In this document: one piece after another, positions 51,523 to 60,882 of the stretch
Layout of the letters: each line of letters opens with the position of its first letter
How positions within the stretch are numbered: position 1 is the first letter of the stretch
Assembly: GCF_002531725.1 (NCBI RefSeq)
Contig: NZ_NWSQ01000004.1
Coordinates: 1 to 64,000 of the forward strand
DNA length: 64,000 bases
Source of the DNA: Rhizobium sp. L43
Lineage (GTDB): Bacteria > Pseudomonadota > Alphaproteobacteria > Rhizobiales > Rhizobiaceae
Direction of reading: 5' to 3'
Notes under the pieces: model-generated
What the model was told of the DNA's origin: nothing
Database searches by the model: none
Seen by the model: the letters and a program-made list of their open reading frames with translations, nothing else
Position numbers and translations under genes: made by a program

Positions 51523-53828
51523 ACATCATCCGGAATGCGCAGCGAGATCACGGTACCCACCGCTTCGCGCGAGCGGATCTTCATGCGGCCGCCATGCAGC
51601 GCGGTCAGCGAGCGGGAGATGGCGAGCCCGAGGCCGGAACCGCCCTTGCTCTTGGCATACTGGCTCTGCACCTGTTCGAAGGGCTGGCCGATCTTCGACA
51701 GCGCCGAACGCGGAATGCCGATGCCGGTATCGGCGATGGTGACGAAGACGGCGCCGTCGACGCGCCGGGTGCGTACCGCGATGCGGCCGCCATTGTCGGT
51801 GAACTTCACCGCATTGGAGAGCAGGTTGAGCAGCACCTGTTTCATCGCCCGGCGGTCGGCCCTCAACGTCAGGCCGGACGAGATGCGCTGTTCTATGACG
51901 ATGTTCTTTTCAGCCGCGGGCATGGCGGTGAAGCGCAGGCTTTCCTCGATCAGCGGCACGAGATCGATGCGCTCGCAATGCAGCTTGAGGTGGCCGGCCT
52001 CGATCTTCGACATGTCGAGAATGTCGTTGATGACGTTGAGCAGATGTTTGCCGCTGTCATGGATATCACGGGCATATTCGTCGTATTTCAGCGAGCCGAG
52101 CGGCCCGAACATCTGGTTCTGCAGGATTTCCGAGAAGCCGAGGATGGCGTTGAGCGGCGTCCGCAGCTCATGCGACATATTGGCGAGGAATTCCGATTTC
52201 GCCTTGTTGGCGGCCTCGGCGCGTTCCTTTTCCGCCTGATAGTTGGCATTGGCCGTCGAAAGCTCGGATTTCTGGCTCTCCAGCGTCTGGCGCGAGGCGG
52301 AGAGATCACCGATCGTCGCCATCAGCCGGCGTTCGGATTCGCGCAGCCGCTCCTGATGGCGTTTCATCAGGGTGATGTCGGTTCCCACCGAAACCCTGCC
52401 GCCGTCGCGGGTCCGCCGCTCGTTGATCTGCAGCCAGCGCTCGTCGGCAAGCTGCACTTCCGTCGTGCGCGAATAGCCGGGGCCGTCGGCATCGGCGATC
52501 CGCCGTTCGATCACCGGGCGGGCCGCGGCGGCATTGACGATCGAGCGTTCGGTGCCCGGCACCAGCACGCTGTCCGGCAAGCCGTAGGCCTGCTGGAAAT
52601 GCGTGTTGCACATGACGAGCCGATCGTTCTTGTCCCAGAGCACAAAGGCTTCCGACGTGCATTCGATGGCGTCGGCGAGCCGCTGGTCGGCTTCCGCATA
52701 GCGCTGTGCGAGCCGATGCTGTTCGGTCACATCCATGGCGATGCCGATCAGGTGCACACGGCCGGAATTGCTGCGGATCACCTGGGCGCGGGCGCGCATC
52801 CAGACATAGTGGCCGCCGGCGTGACGCATCCGGAAGATCTGATCGACCTGGCCGGAATGGCCCTTGGCGATGGCGCGGGCGATCTCGTAGAGCCCGCCGT
52901 CATCGGGATGCATCAGCCGCGCGGCTTCGCCGAAGCCCATCGTCTTGTCGGAACCCGGCAGGCCGAGCATGTCGTACATCGAGCGCGACCAGAAGAATTC
53001 GCGGTTCTCGAAATCGAAGTCCCAGAGGCCGCAGCGGCCGCGTGACAGCGCCGTCTCGACGCGCAGGTTCGATTCCAGGAAGATGTCGTCGGCGTCGCGG
53101 GCGCGCTTCACCTGGGTGTAATAGGCATAGAGGATGACCAGCAGGATCGAGGAGATGCCGGCAAACAGCGTGACGTTGAGCGCCAGTTGCTCGCGCCAGA
53201 GCCGACTGATCTCGCTGAGCGAAGTGGCCGCGACGATATAACCGCCGGCATTGCCCATCAGCGTGATCTCGGCGTAGTGCGGCACGCCGCCGATCGTCGT
53301 TTCGATGACGTCGGCGCGATCGCCGAAACGCCGGATCGCCGAGACCTCGGGGAAGAAATCGCCGACATTGCTGCCGACATGCGAAAGCCCGGCGGTGGTC
53401 GCGGCAAAGACCTTGCCGCTTGCCTGCACGAGCAGCACGAAGGCGCCGTTATCAAGCCGGTCCTGCGGCAGGAACCTGGCGAGCCGGGCCTGCGCTTCTG
53501 CGGCATCGCCGCTGTCGAAGATGTCGGACGCATCGGCAAACACGGCGGAAGCGGTCGCGGCCGAAAGCGCCGTGGCATGGCGGGCCGAGGCTTCAAGGCG
53601 GGAATATTCGCTGACCATGCCAAAGAAATGCGACGCGGCGACAACGAAGAGGAAGGCGACGATCAGCGCCGGAATGGCCCGCTTCAGCAGCAGCTCGGCC
53701 TTCGGCAGATGACGCAGAAGGGGTTCCGATGTCGCATGACCGGATAGGCTGTCTCGCCAGGCTTTCAACCCGTCAAAATCGACACGCAGCCGTCCTCCGG
53801 CCACGGTTGCCCGCCGCACGTCCATCAT
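51519..53828 (-). CDS. pleC: Sensor histidine kinase, PleC-like
   Basis: A 769-residue kinase. Two TM helices (residues about 50-75 and 210-232) flank a periplasmic domain, then two PAS-type domains (RGRCGLWDFDFENREFFWSRSMYDMLGL; IECTSEAFVLWDKNDRLVMCNTHFQQAYGL), a coiled linker, and the H box SHELRTPLNAILGFSEIL (His about residue 553). GPLGSLKYDEYARDIHDSGKHLLNVINDILDMSKIEAG and the G1/G2 boxes follow. This DHp variant is the DivJ/PleC/PdhS type. By my memory of gene order (degP-RR-HK-glnE-kinase) it corresponds to S. meliloti PleC, a DivK phosphatase controlling CtrA. It is convergent with glnE. Confidence 0.82.
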   Translation of the reverse strand: MMDVRRATVAGGRLRVDFDGLKAWRDSLSGHATSEPLLRHLPKAELLLKRAIPALIVAFLFVVAASHFFGMVSEYSRLEASARHATALSAATASAVFADASDIFDSGDAAEAQARLARFLPQDRLDNGAFVLLVQASGKVFAATTAGLSHVGSNVGDFFPEVSAIRRFGDRADVIETTIGGVPHYAEITLMGNAGGYIVAATSLSEISRLWREQLALNVTLFAGISSILLVILYAYYTQVKRARDADDIFLESNLRVETALSRGRCGLWDFDFENREFFWSRSMYDMLGLPGSDKTMGFGEAARLMHPDDGGLYEIARAIAKGHSGQVDQIFRMRHAGGHYVWMRARAQVIRSNSGRVHLIGIAMDVTEQHRLAQRYAEADQRLADAIECTSEAFVLWDKNDRLVMCNTHFQQAYGLPDSVLVPGTERSIVNAAAARPVIERRIADADGPGYSRTTEVQLADERWLQINERRTRDGGRVSVGTDITLMKRHQERLRESERRLMATIGDLSASRQTLESQKSELSTANANYQAEKERAEAANKAKSEFLANMSHELRTPLNAILGFSEILQNQMFGPLGSLKYDEYARDIHDSGKHLLNVINDILDMSKIEAGHLKLHCERIDLVPLIEESLRFTAMPAAEKNIVIEQRISSGLTLRADRRAMKQVLLNLLSNAVKFTDNGGRIAVRTRRVDGAVFVTIADTGIGIPRSALSKIGQPFEQVQSQYAKSKGGSGLGLAISRSLTALHGGRMKIRSREAVGTVISLRIPDDV

Positions 53829-53981
53829 CTCTTCGCCTTGTCCCTCGTGTGATTCGCGCGCCGCTCGCTCGAACCTGACCTAGAGAATCATGGGTGATTC
53901 GCCTTGTCCAGAGGCAAAGGTAAAAATCCGTTAACTATTTATAATTTCGCGCTTTTCGAGCGATTCGATCCGCTGGGCAAC

Positions 53982-54008
53982 CGGCCGCCGAATTTTTCGC
54001 GGCGGCCG
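53982..54008. terminator. Hairpin after pepN
   Basis: CGGCCGCCG and CGGCGGCCG are perfect 9-bp arms around a 9-nt loop that contains five Ts. It lies 12 nt after the stop of the minus-strand pepN gene. There is no T run downstream, so its terminator role is moderate. Confidence 0.55.
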
Positions 54009-54019
54009 ATTGAGGCGAA

Positions 54020-56668
54020 TTACCCCTTAAGCGTGCGCTCGACGATATCGCGCACGTCGGTGGAAAGACCGGGAGCCTGCTCGATCTCGATCAGCGCCGA
54101 GCGGGCGTGATCGGCCCGCGTCGGTTCCAGCGAGCGCCAGGAGCGCATCGACGTGAGAATGCGGGCGGCAAGCTGCGGGTTGCGCCCGTCGATATCGAGA
54201 ATCTGATCGGCAAGGAAGCGATAGCCTTCGCCGTCGGCGCGGCCGAAGCCGGTCGGATTGGCAAAGGCGAAGGTGCCGACCAGCGACCGCATCCGGTTCG
54301 GATTGGTGCGCTTGAAGAGCGGATCGTCCATCAGGGCGCGGACCCGTCCCAGGGTGTCGGCGCCGGGAATGCCGGCTTGGACCGCGAACCATTTGTCGAT
54401 GACGAGTGCATTTCCGGCGAAGCGGTCACGGAAGGTGGCGAGCGCCTCGCGCGTCTCCGCGCTGTCGGGAAAACGATGGGCAAGGATCGTCAGCGCATGG
54501 CTGAGATCGGTCATGTTGTTGGCAGTATCGAAGGCGGCCTTGGCGCGGGCCGGCGTCTGCTCGGCATGCGAGAGGTAGGTGAGGGCGGTGTTTCGCAGCG
54601 CCCTGAGGCCGGCGCTTTTCGCGTCCGGGCTGAAATCATCAGGTGTCGTCATCGCGGCGTAAAGGCCGGCAAAAACATCCTTTCCGGCCTCGGCGATCTG
54701 TTGCAGGATTGCCTGCCGGCCGGCATGGATGGCATCGGGATCGTTGTTGCTGCCGAGTTCGCGGGCAATATCGGATTCGCTCGGCAGCGCCAGCGCCTGA
54801 GCGCGGAAGGCCGGCTCGAGGCTCTCGTCGGCGGCCGCCGCAAGCAGCGTCTCGACGAAGGTCGCTTCGCAGACGACAGGCTTGCCCTCGCGGGCGTCGC
54901 GGGCGGCTTTCAGCAGGTTCGGCAGCGCCAGATCGGTCAGCGCCTGCCAGCGAGCGAAATGATCGGTTTCATGGCGGGCAAGGTGGGCGAGATCGGCCGG
55001 GCTCTGATCGAAATGCAGGTTGATCGGCGCCGAGAAGCTGCGGTTGATCGAAACGACCGGACGTGCGCCGATGCCGTGGAACACCGCCGTCTGGGTGCGG
55101 CCGGTGAGATGCAGCACCTCGCCGGCATATTCCGCGCCCTCGACCGCGCTCGGCTCGATCCTGCCGCCGTTTTCGCCGAAGAGCGCCAGGCTGAGCGGAA
55201 CATGCATCGGCTCCTTGGTCGGCTGGCCGGGCGTTGCCGGGATCATCTGCTCGAGCGACAGGGTGAAGCTGCCGGCGGCCGCGTCGTAACTGCCCGATGC
55301 GGTGACGAGCGGCGTGCCGGCCTGATGGTACCAGAGCGAGAATTGCGTGAGGTCGCGCCCGCTTGCATCCTCGAAGCATTTGACGAAATCCTCGATCGTC
55401 ACGGCCTGGCCGTCATGGCGATCGAAATAGAGGTCTAGGCCCTTCTTGAAGCCGTCCTTGCCGAGCAGCGTCGCGATCATGCGCGTGACTTCGCTGCCCT
55501 TCTCGTAGACGGTCCTCGTGTAGAAATTGTTGATCTCGCGATACGTCGTCGGCCGCACCGGATGCGCGAGCGGGCCGCCATCCTCCGGAAACTGCTCGGA
55601 TTTCAGATGGCGCACGTCGGCAATGCGTTTGACCGGGCGCGAGCGCTGATCGGAGGAAAACTCCTGGTCGCGATAGACCGTCAGGCCTTCCTTGAGGCAC
55701 AGCTGGAACCAATCGCGGCAGGTGATGCGGTTGCCGGTCCAGTTGTGGAAATATTCATGCGCGATGATCGCCTCGATATTGGCGTAGTCGGCATCGGTCG
55801 CGAGCTCCGGATCGGCAAGGACATATCTGTCGTTGAAGACGTTGAGGCCCTTGTTCTCCATCGCCCCCATGTTGAAGTCGGAGACGGCGACGATCATGAA
55901 GATGTCGAGATCGTATTCGCGTCCGAACCGCTCTTCGTCCCACTTCATCGAGCGTTTCAGCGCGTCCATCGCATAGGCTGCGCGCGGTTCCTTGCCGTGC
56001 TCGACATAGATCTTCAGTACCACCTCGCGGCCGGACATGGTGGTGAACGTGTCTTCGATGACGCCGAAATCGCCGGCGACGAGCGCGAAGAGATAGCTCG
56101 GTTTCGGATGCGGGTCGAACCAGGCGGCGAAATGCTTGCCGGGGCCGTAACCGGCGCCGCCGAGGAAGTTGCCGTTCGACAAAAGCAGCGGGTTGGCGTC
56201 CTTGTCGGCGATGATGTTGACCGTGAACGGCGCCAGCACGTCGGGCCGGTCGGGGAAATAGGTGATGCGGCGGAAGCCTTCGGCCTCGCATTGCGTGCAA
56301 TAGATGCCGCCGCTGCGGTAGAGGCCCATCAACTGAGTATTGGCCTCGGGGTTGATGATCGTGGTGATCGTCAGCTCGAAGGGTGCGCTCTCCGGCAGGT
56401 CGCGCACCGTCAGGCTTTCCGGTGTCGCGTCATAACGCGAAGGATCCATCTCCACCTGGTCGAACAGCAGCCCCGACAGCGTCAGCTCGTCACCGTCGAG
56501 AGCGATCGGCGCCGTGGGATCAGCGCCCGGGCGGCGATGAAAGATCAGGCGAGCCTCGACTTTTGTCTCCGTCGGGTCGAGTTCAAAGGTCAGGTCCACG
56601 CGTTCCAGCACGAAGTCGGTGGGACGGTAATCTGCCAGATGATTGACCTGGCCGGTATCTGTTCGCAT
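54020..56668 (-). CDS. pepN: Aminopeptidase N (M1 family)
   Basis: An 882-residue zinc aminopeptidase. The exopeptidase motif is GAMENKGLN. The zinc site is HEYFHNWTGNRITCRDWFQLCLKEG, that is HExxH followed after 18 residues by Glu. The N-terminal beta-saddle (RVDLTFELDPTETKVEARLIF) and the long C-terminal helical region of the E. coli PepN (DUF3458) type are both present. It is cytoplasmic, without signal peptide. It removes N-terminal residues from peptides. The start is the ATG at 56668. The gene stands alone, with a hairpin downstream. Confidence 0.94.
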   Translation of the reverse strand: MRTDTGQVNHLADYRPTDFVLERVDLTFELDPTETKVEARLIFHRRPGADPTAPIALDGDELTLSGLLFDQVEMDPSRYDATPESLTVRDLPESAPFELTITTIINPEANTQLMGLYRSGGIYCTQCEAEGFRRITYFPDRPDVLAPFTVNIIADKDANPLLLSNGNFLGGAGYGPGKHFAAWFDPHPKPSYLFALVAGDFGVIEDTFTTMSGREVVLKIYVEHGKEPRAAYAMDALKRSMKWDEERFGREYDLDIFMIVAVSDFNMGAMENKGLNVFNDRYVLADPELATDADYANIEAIIAHEYFHNWTGNRITCRDWFQLCLKEGLTVYRDQEFSSDQRSRPVKRIADVRHLKSEQFPEDGGPLAHPVRPTTYREINNFYTRTVYEKGSEVTRMIATLLGKDGFKKGLDLYFDRHDGQAVTIEDFVKCFEDASGRDLTQFSLWYHQAGTPLVTASGSYDAAAGSFTLSLEQMIPATPGQPTKEPMHVPLSLALFGENGGRIEPSAVEGAEYAGEVLHLTGRTQTAVFHGIGARPVVSINRSFSAPINLHFDQSPADLAHLARHETDHFARWQALTDLALPNLLKAARDAREGKPVVCEATFVETLLAAAADESLEPAFRAQALALPSESDIARELGSNNDPDAIHAGRQAILQQIAEAGKDVFAGLYAAMTTPDDFSPDAKSAGLRALRNTALTYLSHAEQTPARAKAAFDTANNMTDLSHALTILAHRFPDSAETREALATFRDRFAGNALVIDKWFAVQAGIPGADTLGRVRALMDDPLFKRTNPNRMRSLVGTFAFANPTGFGRADGEGYRFLADQILDIDGRNPQLAARILTSMRSWRSLEPTRADHARSALIEIEQAPGLSTDVRDIVERTLKG

Positions 56669-56855
56669 GGTGTTTCCTGAAGACCGTTATTTGACAACCG
56701 CGGAATACAGAGGCGGGCGCACTCTGCCATAAATTTGCCGGGCATGATTACATTAAAGTCTGAACTAAAGTTAAAGCAAATTGCCCGCGAACACGAAGTT
56801 CGCGGGCAAAATACCTGATTGGGACGAATGACTGCGGCCACCAGGGCGCGAGGCT

Positions 56856-57962
56856 CTACTTCAGATTGAGCGCGGCTTTGATCGTCGCGTCGCTTTCGGT
56901 CCGCTGCACGACGACGCCGTACCAGCCGAGCCCGTCATAATCCTCGTAGCCGAGCGTGCGTGCAAAGGCGACGATCGAGCCATTATTGTCGTAATAGCTC
57001 CCTTTCGCCTGGCCGGAGGGGTTGGCGAGGGCGAAATGCGAAAACAGCAGGGCGGGATTGGTGGTGGCGATCACCCGGCTCTTGCCGTCGAGCAGCATGA
57101 CCGTCGTTCTTTCCGCCAGCTGCGGCGGCAGGTTCGCCTCCTTCTCGACGATCGCCTGGCCCTGGTTCTGCCAGTCGAAATAGACGCCGAGCGTGCCGAT
57201 CAGCCGTCCGTCGAGCTTGCCCTCTTCGCGGATGCCTGTGGCATAGACAAGCGCATGCCTGTTGTCATGGGTCGGGCTCGCCTTGACCTCGTCGACAATA
57301 TAGGCGTCGCCGGAGGAGCAGGCAGACGCCGCGCGGAACCACGGATCGCCGGCAAGGCTTGTGCCGGCGATCTTGCGCTGGAACTTGGGATTGGCGGATG
57401 CGATCACCTTGCCCGAGAGATCGGTCATGACGAGATCGAGATAGACGGTGTAGAAGCGGTTGATGGCGCCGAGACGCTCCGCCGCAAAGGCGACGGTTTC
57501 CCGATCCGGATTCTCAAGCGCCTGCCAGAGTGCCGGGTCCGTCGCCCACCAGCGCACATCGGCCGTGCGCTCGAAAAGATTGCGGACGATGAGCTGCACC
57601 AGCGTCTGCGCCAGATCGGTGAGGCGGACCCCCTCCATCTCCTCGACCAGCGAATCCGCCATGGCGCGGCTCAGGCCGATGCGGCCGAGCACGTTGCTCT
57701 CGAACCGGCCGGTGATGTCGGTGGCGATCTGCGCCAGCCGCTGCACCTCGTTGGCAACGACCGCAAAGCCCTTTCCGGTCTCGCCGGCTCTTGCCGCCTC
57801 GATCAGCGCATTGATCGCCAGCAGTTTGATCTGCTTGACGATATGGGTGTTGTCAGCGCTGAAGCGCTCGAGGTCGGTGCTGATACCGTCGGTGACGACG
57901 CGCATCGAGCGCGGTGTCGCATTCTGCGACTGGGCAATGGTTTCGGCGCTGAGCGGCTTCAT
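56856..57962 (-). CDS. Soluble chemoreceptor-like protein with inverted domain order
   Basis: A 368-residue protein without membrane helix or signal peptide. The N-terminal part holds the chemoreceptor signalling tip [40 protein letters not shown] (about residues 41-80). From about residue 105 on comes a sensory domain that looks like a Cache type: VDLAQ..., [48 protein letters not shown] and [10 protein letters not shown], ending [15 protein letters not shown]. Normal receptors have the sensor first and the signalling tip last. AAGGA lies seven bases before the ATG at 57962. It may bind CheA/CheW in the cytoplasm or no longer be a receptor. Confidence 0.8.
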   Translation of the reverse strand: MKPLSAETIAQSQNATPRSMRVVTDGISTDLERFSADNTHIVKQIKLLAINALIEAARAGETGKGFAVVANEVQRLAQIATDITGRFESNVLGRIGLSRAMADSLVEEMEGVRLTDLAQTLVQLIVRNLFERTADVRWWATDPALWQALENPDRETVAFAAERLGAINRFYTVYLDLVMTDLSGKVIASANPKFQRKIAGTSLAGDPWFRAASACSSGDAYIVDEVKASPTHDNRHALVYATGIREEGKLDGRLIGTLGVYFDWQNQGQAIVEKEANLPPQLAERTTVMLLDGKSRVIATTNPALLFSHFALANPSGQAKGSYYDNNGSIVAFARTLGYEDYDGLGWYGVVVQRTESDATIKAALNLK

Positions 57963-58298
57963 CAAATGATCCTTGGGGCGAGCAATCGTTTGGAGGGCGA
58001 AGAAAATTTCGAAATCAGCAAAAACGATGCGTGCCTATGGTTTTCAATTGGTTAACAGCGAGCGATGAGAGGTGAACATTTTAGGGCAAATGGCTGACGA
58101 GAGGAAAAATTCGACGCAGGCGCGTGCATGCGGCACCGCCGAGCCTGAGGCAGAAGGCGATTTTGCGATTCTTCTGCGCGGCTTGCGATTTTTTCGCCAA
58201 TCGGAATTTTCTTCGCTACGATGGAAGGCGTCGCCCTCAGCGTTCCCGAGTCGAACGCGTCTCCCCGTTGCCGTTAAGTCGATATAAGAGCCAGGATC
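57963..58298. other. Intergenic region, no gene seen
   Basis: A stretch of 336 nt between divergent genes (chemoreceptor-like and DMT transporter). A 71-codon plus-strand frame at 58072-58287 has a serine/arginine-rich composition and no usable motif, so I treat it as chance. An A/T-rich patch at 58010-58070 likely holds promoters. No hairpin of note. Confidence 0.4.
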
Positions 58299-59237
58299 AT
58301 GCACTCGGTTCTCAGAAACCCGATGAGAGGCATTGCGCTGAAAGTCTCGTCGGTCGTGGTCTTCCTGGCCATGCAGACCTTCATCAAGCTGGCCGGCTCG
58401 GAGATCCCGCCGGGTCAGGTCACTTTCTGCCGGTCGTTCTTCGCGCTCTTTCCGATCATGGCCTATCTCGCCTATATCGGGCAGCTGCGCGCCGCCTTCT
58501 ACACCGCCAATCCGGTCGGCCACCTCAAGCGCGGCACGATCGGCATCATGTCGATGGCTTTTGGTTTTTATGGGCTGCTGCATCTGCCGCTGCCGGAGGC
58601 GATCGCGCTCGGCTACGCTTTGCCGCTCGTCGCCGTCATCTTTGCCGCCGTCTTTCTCGGCGAGACCGTGCGCATCTATCGCTGGAGTGCCGTCCTGGTC
58701 GGCATCGTCGGCGTCGCCATTATTTCCTGGCCGAAACTCACGCTGTTTCGCGATGGCGGCATGGAGGCCGAACAGGCCATCGGGGCGCTCTCAGTGCTGT
58801 TCTCGGCCGTTCTCGGCGGTATGGCGATGATCCAGGTGCGCCGTCTCGTCGAGGAGGAAAAGACAGCGACGATCGTGCTTTACTTCTCGCTCACCGCCTC
58901 GGTCTTCTCACTGGCCTCCCTGCCTTTCGGCTGGCTCGTCCTGCCATGGCCGTCGGCGCTCTATCTGGTCGCCGCCGGTTTTTGCGGTGGCGTCGCGCAG
59001 ATCCTGCTGACGGAAAGCTATCGCCATGCCGATGTCTCCACCATCGCGCCGTTCGAATATACCTCTATTCTCATCGGCAGCATCGTCGCCTATTTCGTCT
59101 TCGGCGACGTGCCGAGCGTCACCATGCTGATCGGCACGCTCATCGTCATCTCTGCCGGCATCTTCATCATCTATCGCGAGCATCAGCTTGGCATCGAGCA
59201 GAGAGAGGCGCGCAAGGCCACGACGCCGCAAGCCTGA
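58299..59237 (+). CDS. DMT superfamily (EamA) transporter
   Basis: A 312-residue membrane protein with ten helices in two EamA repeats. Landmarks are VVVFLAMQTFIKLAGSEIPPGQVTFCRSFFALFP, PLPEAIALGYALPLVAVIFAAVFLGETV in the first and DVSTIAPFEYTSILIGSIVAYFVFGDVPS in the second, each with the characteristic proline after helix 3/8. Such proteins export amino acids, nucleotides or drugs. The ATG at 58299 has AGGA just before it. No specific substrate can be assigned. It is divergent from the chemoreceptor-like gene and independent of what follows. Confidence 0.88.
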   Translation: MHSVLRNPMRGIALKVSSVVVFLAMQTFIKLAGSEIPPGQVTFCRSFFALFPIMAYLAYIGQLRAAFYTANPVGHLKRGTIGIMSMAFGFYGLLHLPLPEAIALGYALPLVAVIFAAVFLGETVRIYRWSAVLVGIVGVAIISWPKLTLFRDGGMEAEQAIGALSVLFSAVLGGMAMIQVRRLVEEEKTATIVLYFSLTASVFSLASLPFGWLVLPWPSALYLVAAGFCGGVAQILLTESYRHADVSTIAPFEYTSILIGSIVAYFVFGDVPSVTMLIGTLIVISAGIFIIYREHQLGIEQREARKATTPQA

Positions 59238-59481
59238 GGCCCGCAAGCTGATGATATCAAAGCTTTTAAGGCGAAAATCGTCGCGGTGGAGAAATTGCTC
59301 GCCAAAAGCGAAAAGAATAGTGAATTCTTGGGGTATCGTCATTTCTTGGAATATGTTTGTTGAAGGTGAGAGGGTATCACTTATTCGAAGCCGTTCATGT
59401 CTGAATGGCCGCTGATACCGGGAGGTCTTCGGTATTGCTGCTCCGAACGCTGGCCTGTGAGCGGAGGTGGAGAAAAGCATA

Positions 59482-60354
59482 ATGGCATTCACGGCGGAGC
59501 AATTGGCGGGGAACTGCTCCTTTCTGCTGAGCATCCGTTTTTTGGCCGCGCAGATGCGCGGCATGTTCGATGCCGGCCCGCGATTGGCGCGATTGCTCGC
59601 TTCGCATCAGCGCTGGCTTCTGACCCAGACCGCCTATGCCCTCAATCTGGAATATGATCCGAGCGACCCGACGTCGGGTTTCACTGCCGTTCGGCTAACG
59701 GCGCGCATCACCGCGCATAAGGTGGCGAGCCGCAACACCGTGCTCGCCTTCATCGAAGAGCTGTTTACGTACCGCTTCATTGTCCACACACCCGGCGACG
59801 AGCGGCGGCGGCCACGGCATTTCGAGCCGGCCGACGTCAGCCATCAGGCGATGTTTGCCTGGATTCTCGGCAATCTCGCCGCGCTCGATCTGCTCGACGG
59901 CGGTCAAAGGGCAGCGTTTTTCCAGGCAAACCCGACATTGATGCGGCTCGTTCAGCCGCGCATTGCCCGCCATTGCCTGGAAGATGCCGCCTGGCGCGAG
60001 CCGCCGGAACAGGTGGCGATGTTCCTCTGGACGGAAGCCGGTGGCCTCGTCGTCGACAATTTCATCGCCCGGATGGATATAGAAAACACCGAGGCGGAGC
60101 GCTATTCCGTCGGCCGCGTCGAAACCCGCGCGCTCGCGGCCGATTTCATGATGTCGCGCACCCATCTGCAAAGGCTCTTGGCAAAGGCGGCGCAACGCGG
60201 CTGCGTCGGCTGGGACGACGAACCGCGCAAGGCGCATCTCTGGATATCGCGGAAGTTCGTCGAGGAATACTGCGCCTGGCAGGCGGTCAAATTCGCTTAT
60301 GTCGACGAAGCCTTCGAATGGGCAAAGGCCCAGATCGATGAGACGGCCGGCTGA
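59482..60354 (+). CDS. Unrecognised cytoplasmic protein with two helix-turn-helix-like segments
   Basis: A protein of 290 residues. No family is recognised. It is soluble, helical, without signal peptide. Two stretches look like helix-turn-helix elements: TARITAHKVASRNTVLAFIEEL (about residues 75-100) and AADFMMSRTHLQRLLAKAAQRG (about 213-235). The second resembles a winged-helix recognition segment before WDDEPRKAHLWIS. A GTG at 59467 would extend it by five residues; the ATG at 59482 has GGAG eleven bases upstream. It may be a DNA-binding regulator. It converges on a 51-codon minus-strand gene with adjacent stop codons. Confidence 0.65.
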   Translation: MAFTAEQLAGNCSFLLSIRFLAAQMRGMFDAGPRLARLLASHQRWLLTQTAYALNLEYDPSDPTSGFTAVRLTARITAHKVASRNTVLAFIEELFTYRFIVHTPGDERRRPRHFEPADVSHQAMFAWILGNLAALDLLDGGQRAAFFQANPTLMRLVQPRIARHCLEDAAWREPPEQVAMFLWTEAGGLVVDNFIARMDIENTEAERYSVGRVETRALAADFMMSRTHLQRLLAKAAQRGCVGWDDEPRKAHLWISRKFVEEYCAWQAVKFAYVDEAFEWAKAQIDETAG

Positions 60355-60510
60355 TCAGAGAACGATTGCCGCTGTACTCACGCCCTCGCATCCCAGGACA
60401 TCGGCCGGCTTCACCGAAAGCTCGCGCTCATATTCCCGCGCGGCGCAGACCGCGACGCGGATATGCTCGAACGTGTCGATTGTGCGCAAAAGCGATAGGA
60501 TCGTGGACAT
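60355..60510 (-). CDS. Small hypothetical protein
   Basis: A 51-residue protein starting MSTILSLLRTIDTFEHIRVAVCAAREYER, then ELSVKPADVLGCEGVSTAAIVL. The two cysteines and the amphipathic N-terminal helix suggest a real small protein, but the ribosome site is weak. It abuts the stop of the convergent 290-residue gene directly. No family is recognised. Confidence 0.45.
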   Translation of the reverse strand: MSTILSLLRTIDTFEHIRVAVCAAREYERELSVKPADVLGCEGVSTAAIVL

Positions 60511-60559
60511 TTTCAAGTACTCGTGGATTTGACGCGAAGGGGCAGGCAAAGCCTGCCGC

Positions 60560-60751
60560 TCAATATTGCTGGAAGTCCGAAAAAATCGCGTCGGGGCGCG
60601 CTGTGCGGCCGTTGATGCCGGTGCCGCGGGCGATCATCTGTTCGTTCGCGGCAAAGCCGAAACGGCTGTAGCCGTGAGTGGAACGAACCTGGTCGCCGGC
60701 GAGGCGGAGGGTTTCAAACCCGCTATGGATAGGACGAAAACGCTTGTTCAT
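60560..60751 (-). CDS. Small basic hypothetical protein
   Basis: A 63-residue basic protein: MNKRFRPIHSGFETLRLAGD, then QVRSTHGYSRFGFAANEQMIARGTGINGRTARPDAIFSDFQQY. AGGAACC lies before the ATG at 60751. It reads like a compact soluble protein and may be conserved in rhizobia. It lies 49 nt upstream of the 51-residue gene on the same strand, so the two could be one operon. Confidence 0.5.
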   Translation of the reverse strand: MNKRFRPIHSGFETLRLAGDQVRSTHGYSRFGFAANEQMIARGTGINGRTARPDAIFSDFQQY

Positions 60752-60882
60752 GGCCTTGGTTCCTGTGGTTCCTCCCAAGACACAGCTGATATTGCGATGC
60801 AGCATTGATTCCGCAATGCGTCATGGCGGGATGCAGTCATGCATCCAGCGCATGGGTCGCTTCATAAATTCTTCAACTTTGG

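Noticed and set aside
58072..58287. 71-codon plus-strand frame in the gap before the DMT gene
   Set aside because: Serine/arginine-rich composition, poor ribosome site, and a competing frame on the opposite strand of equal length.
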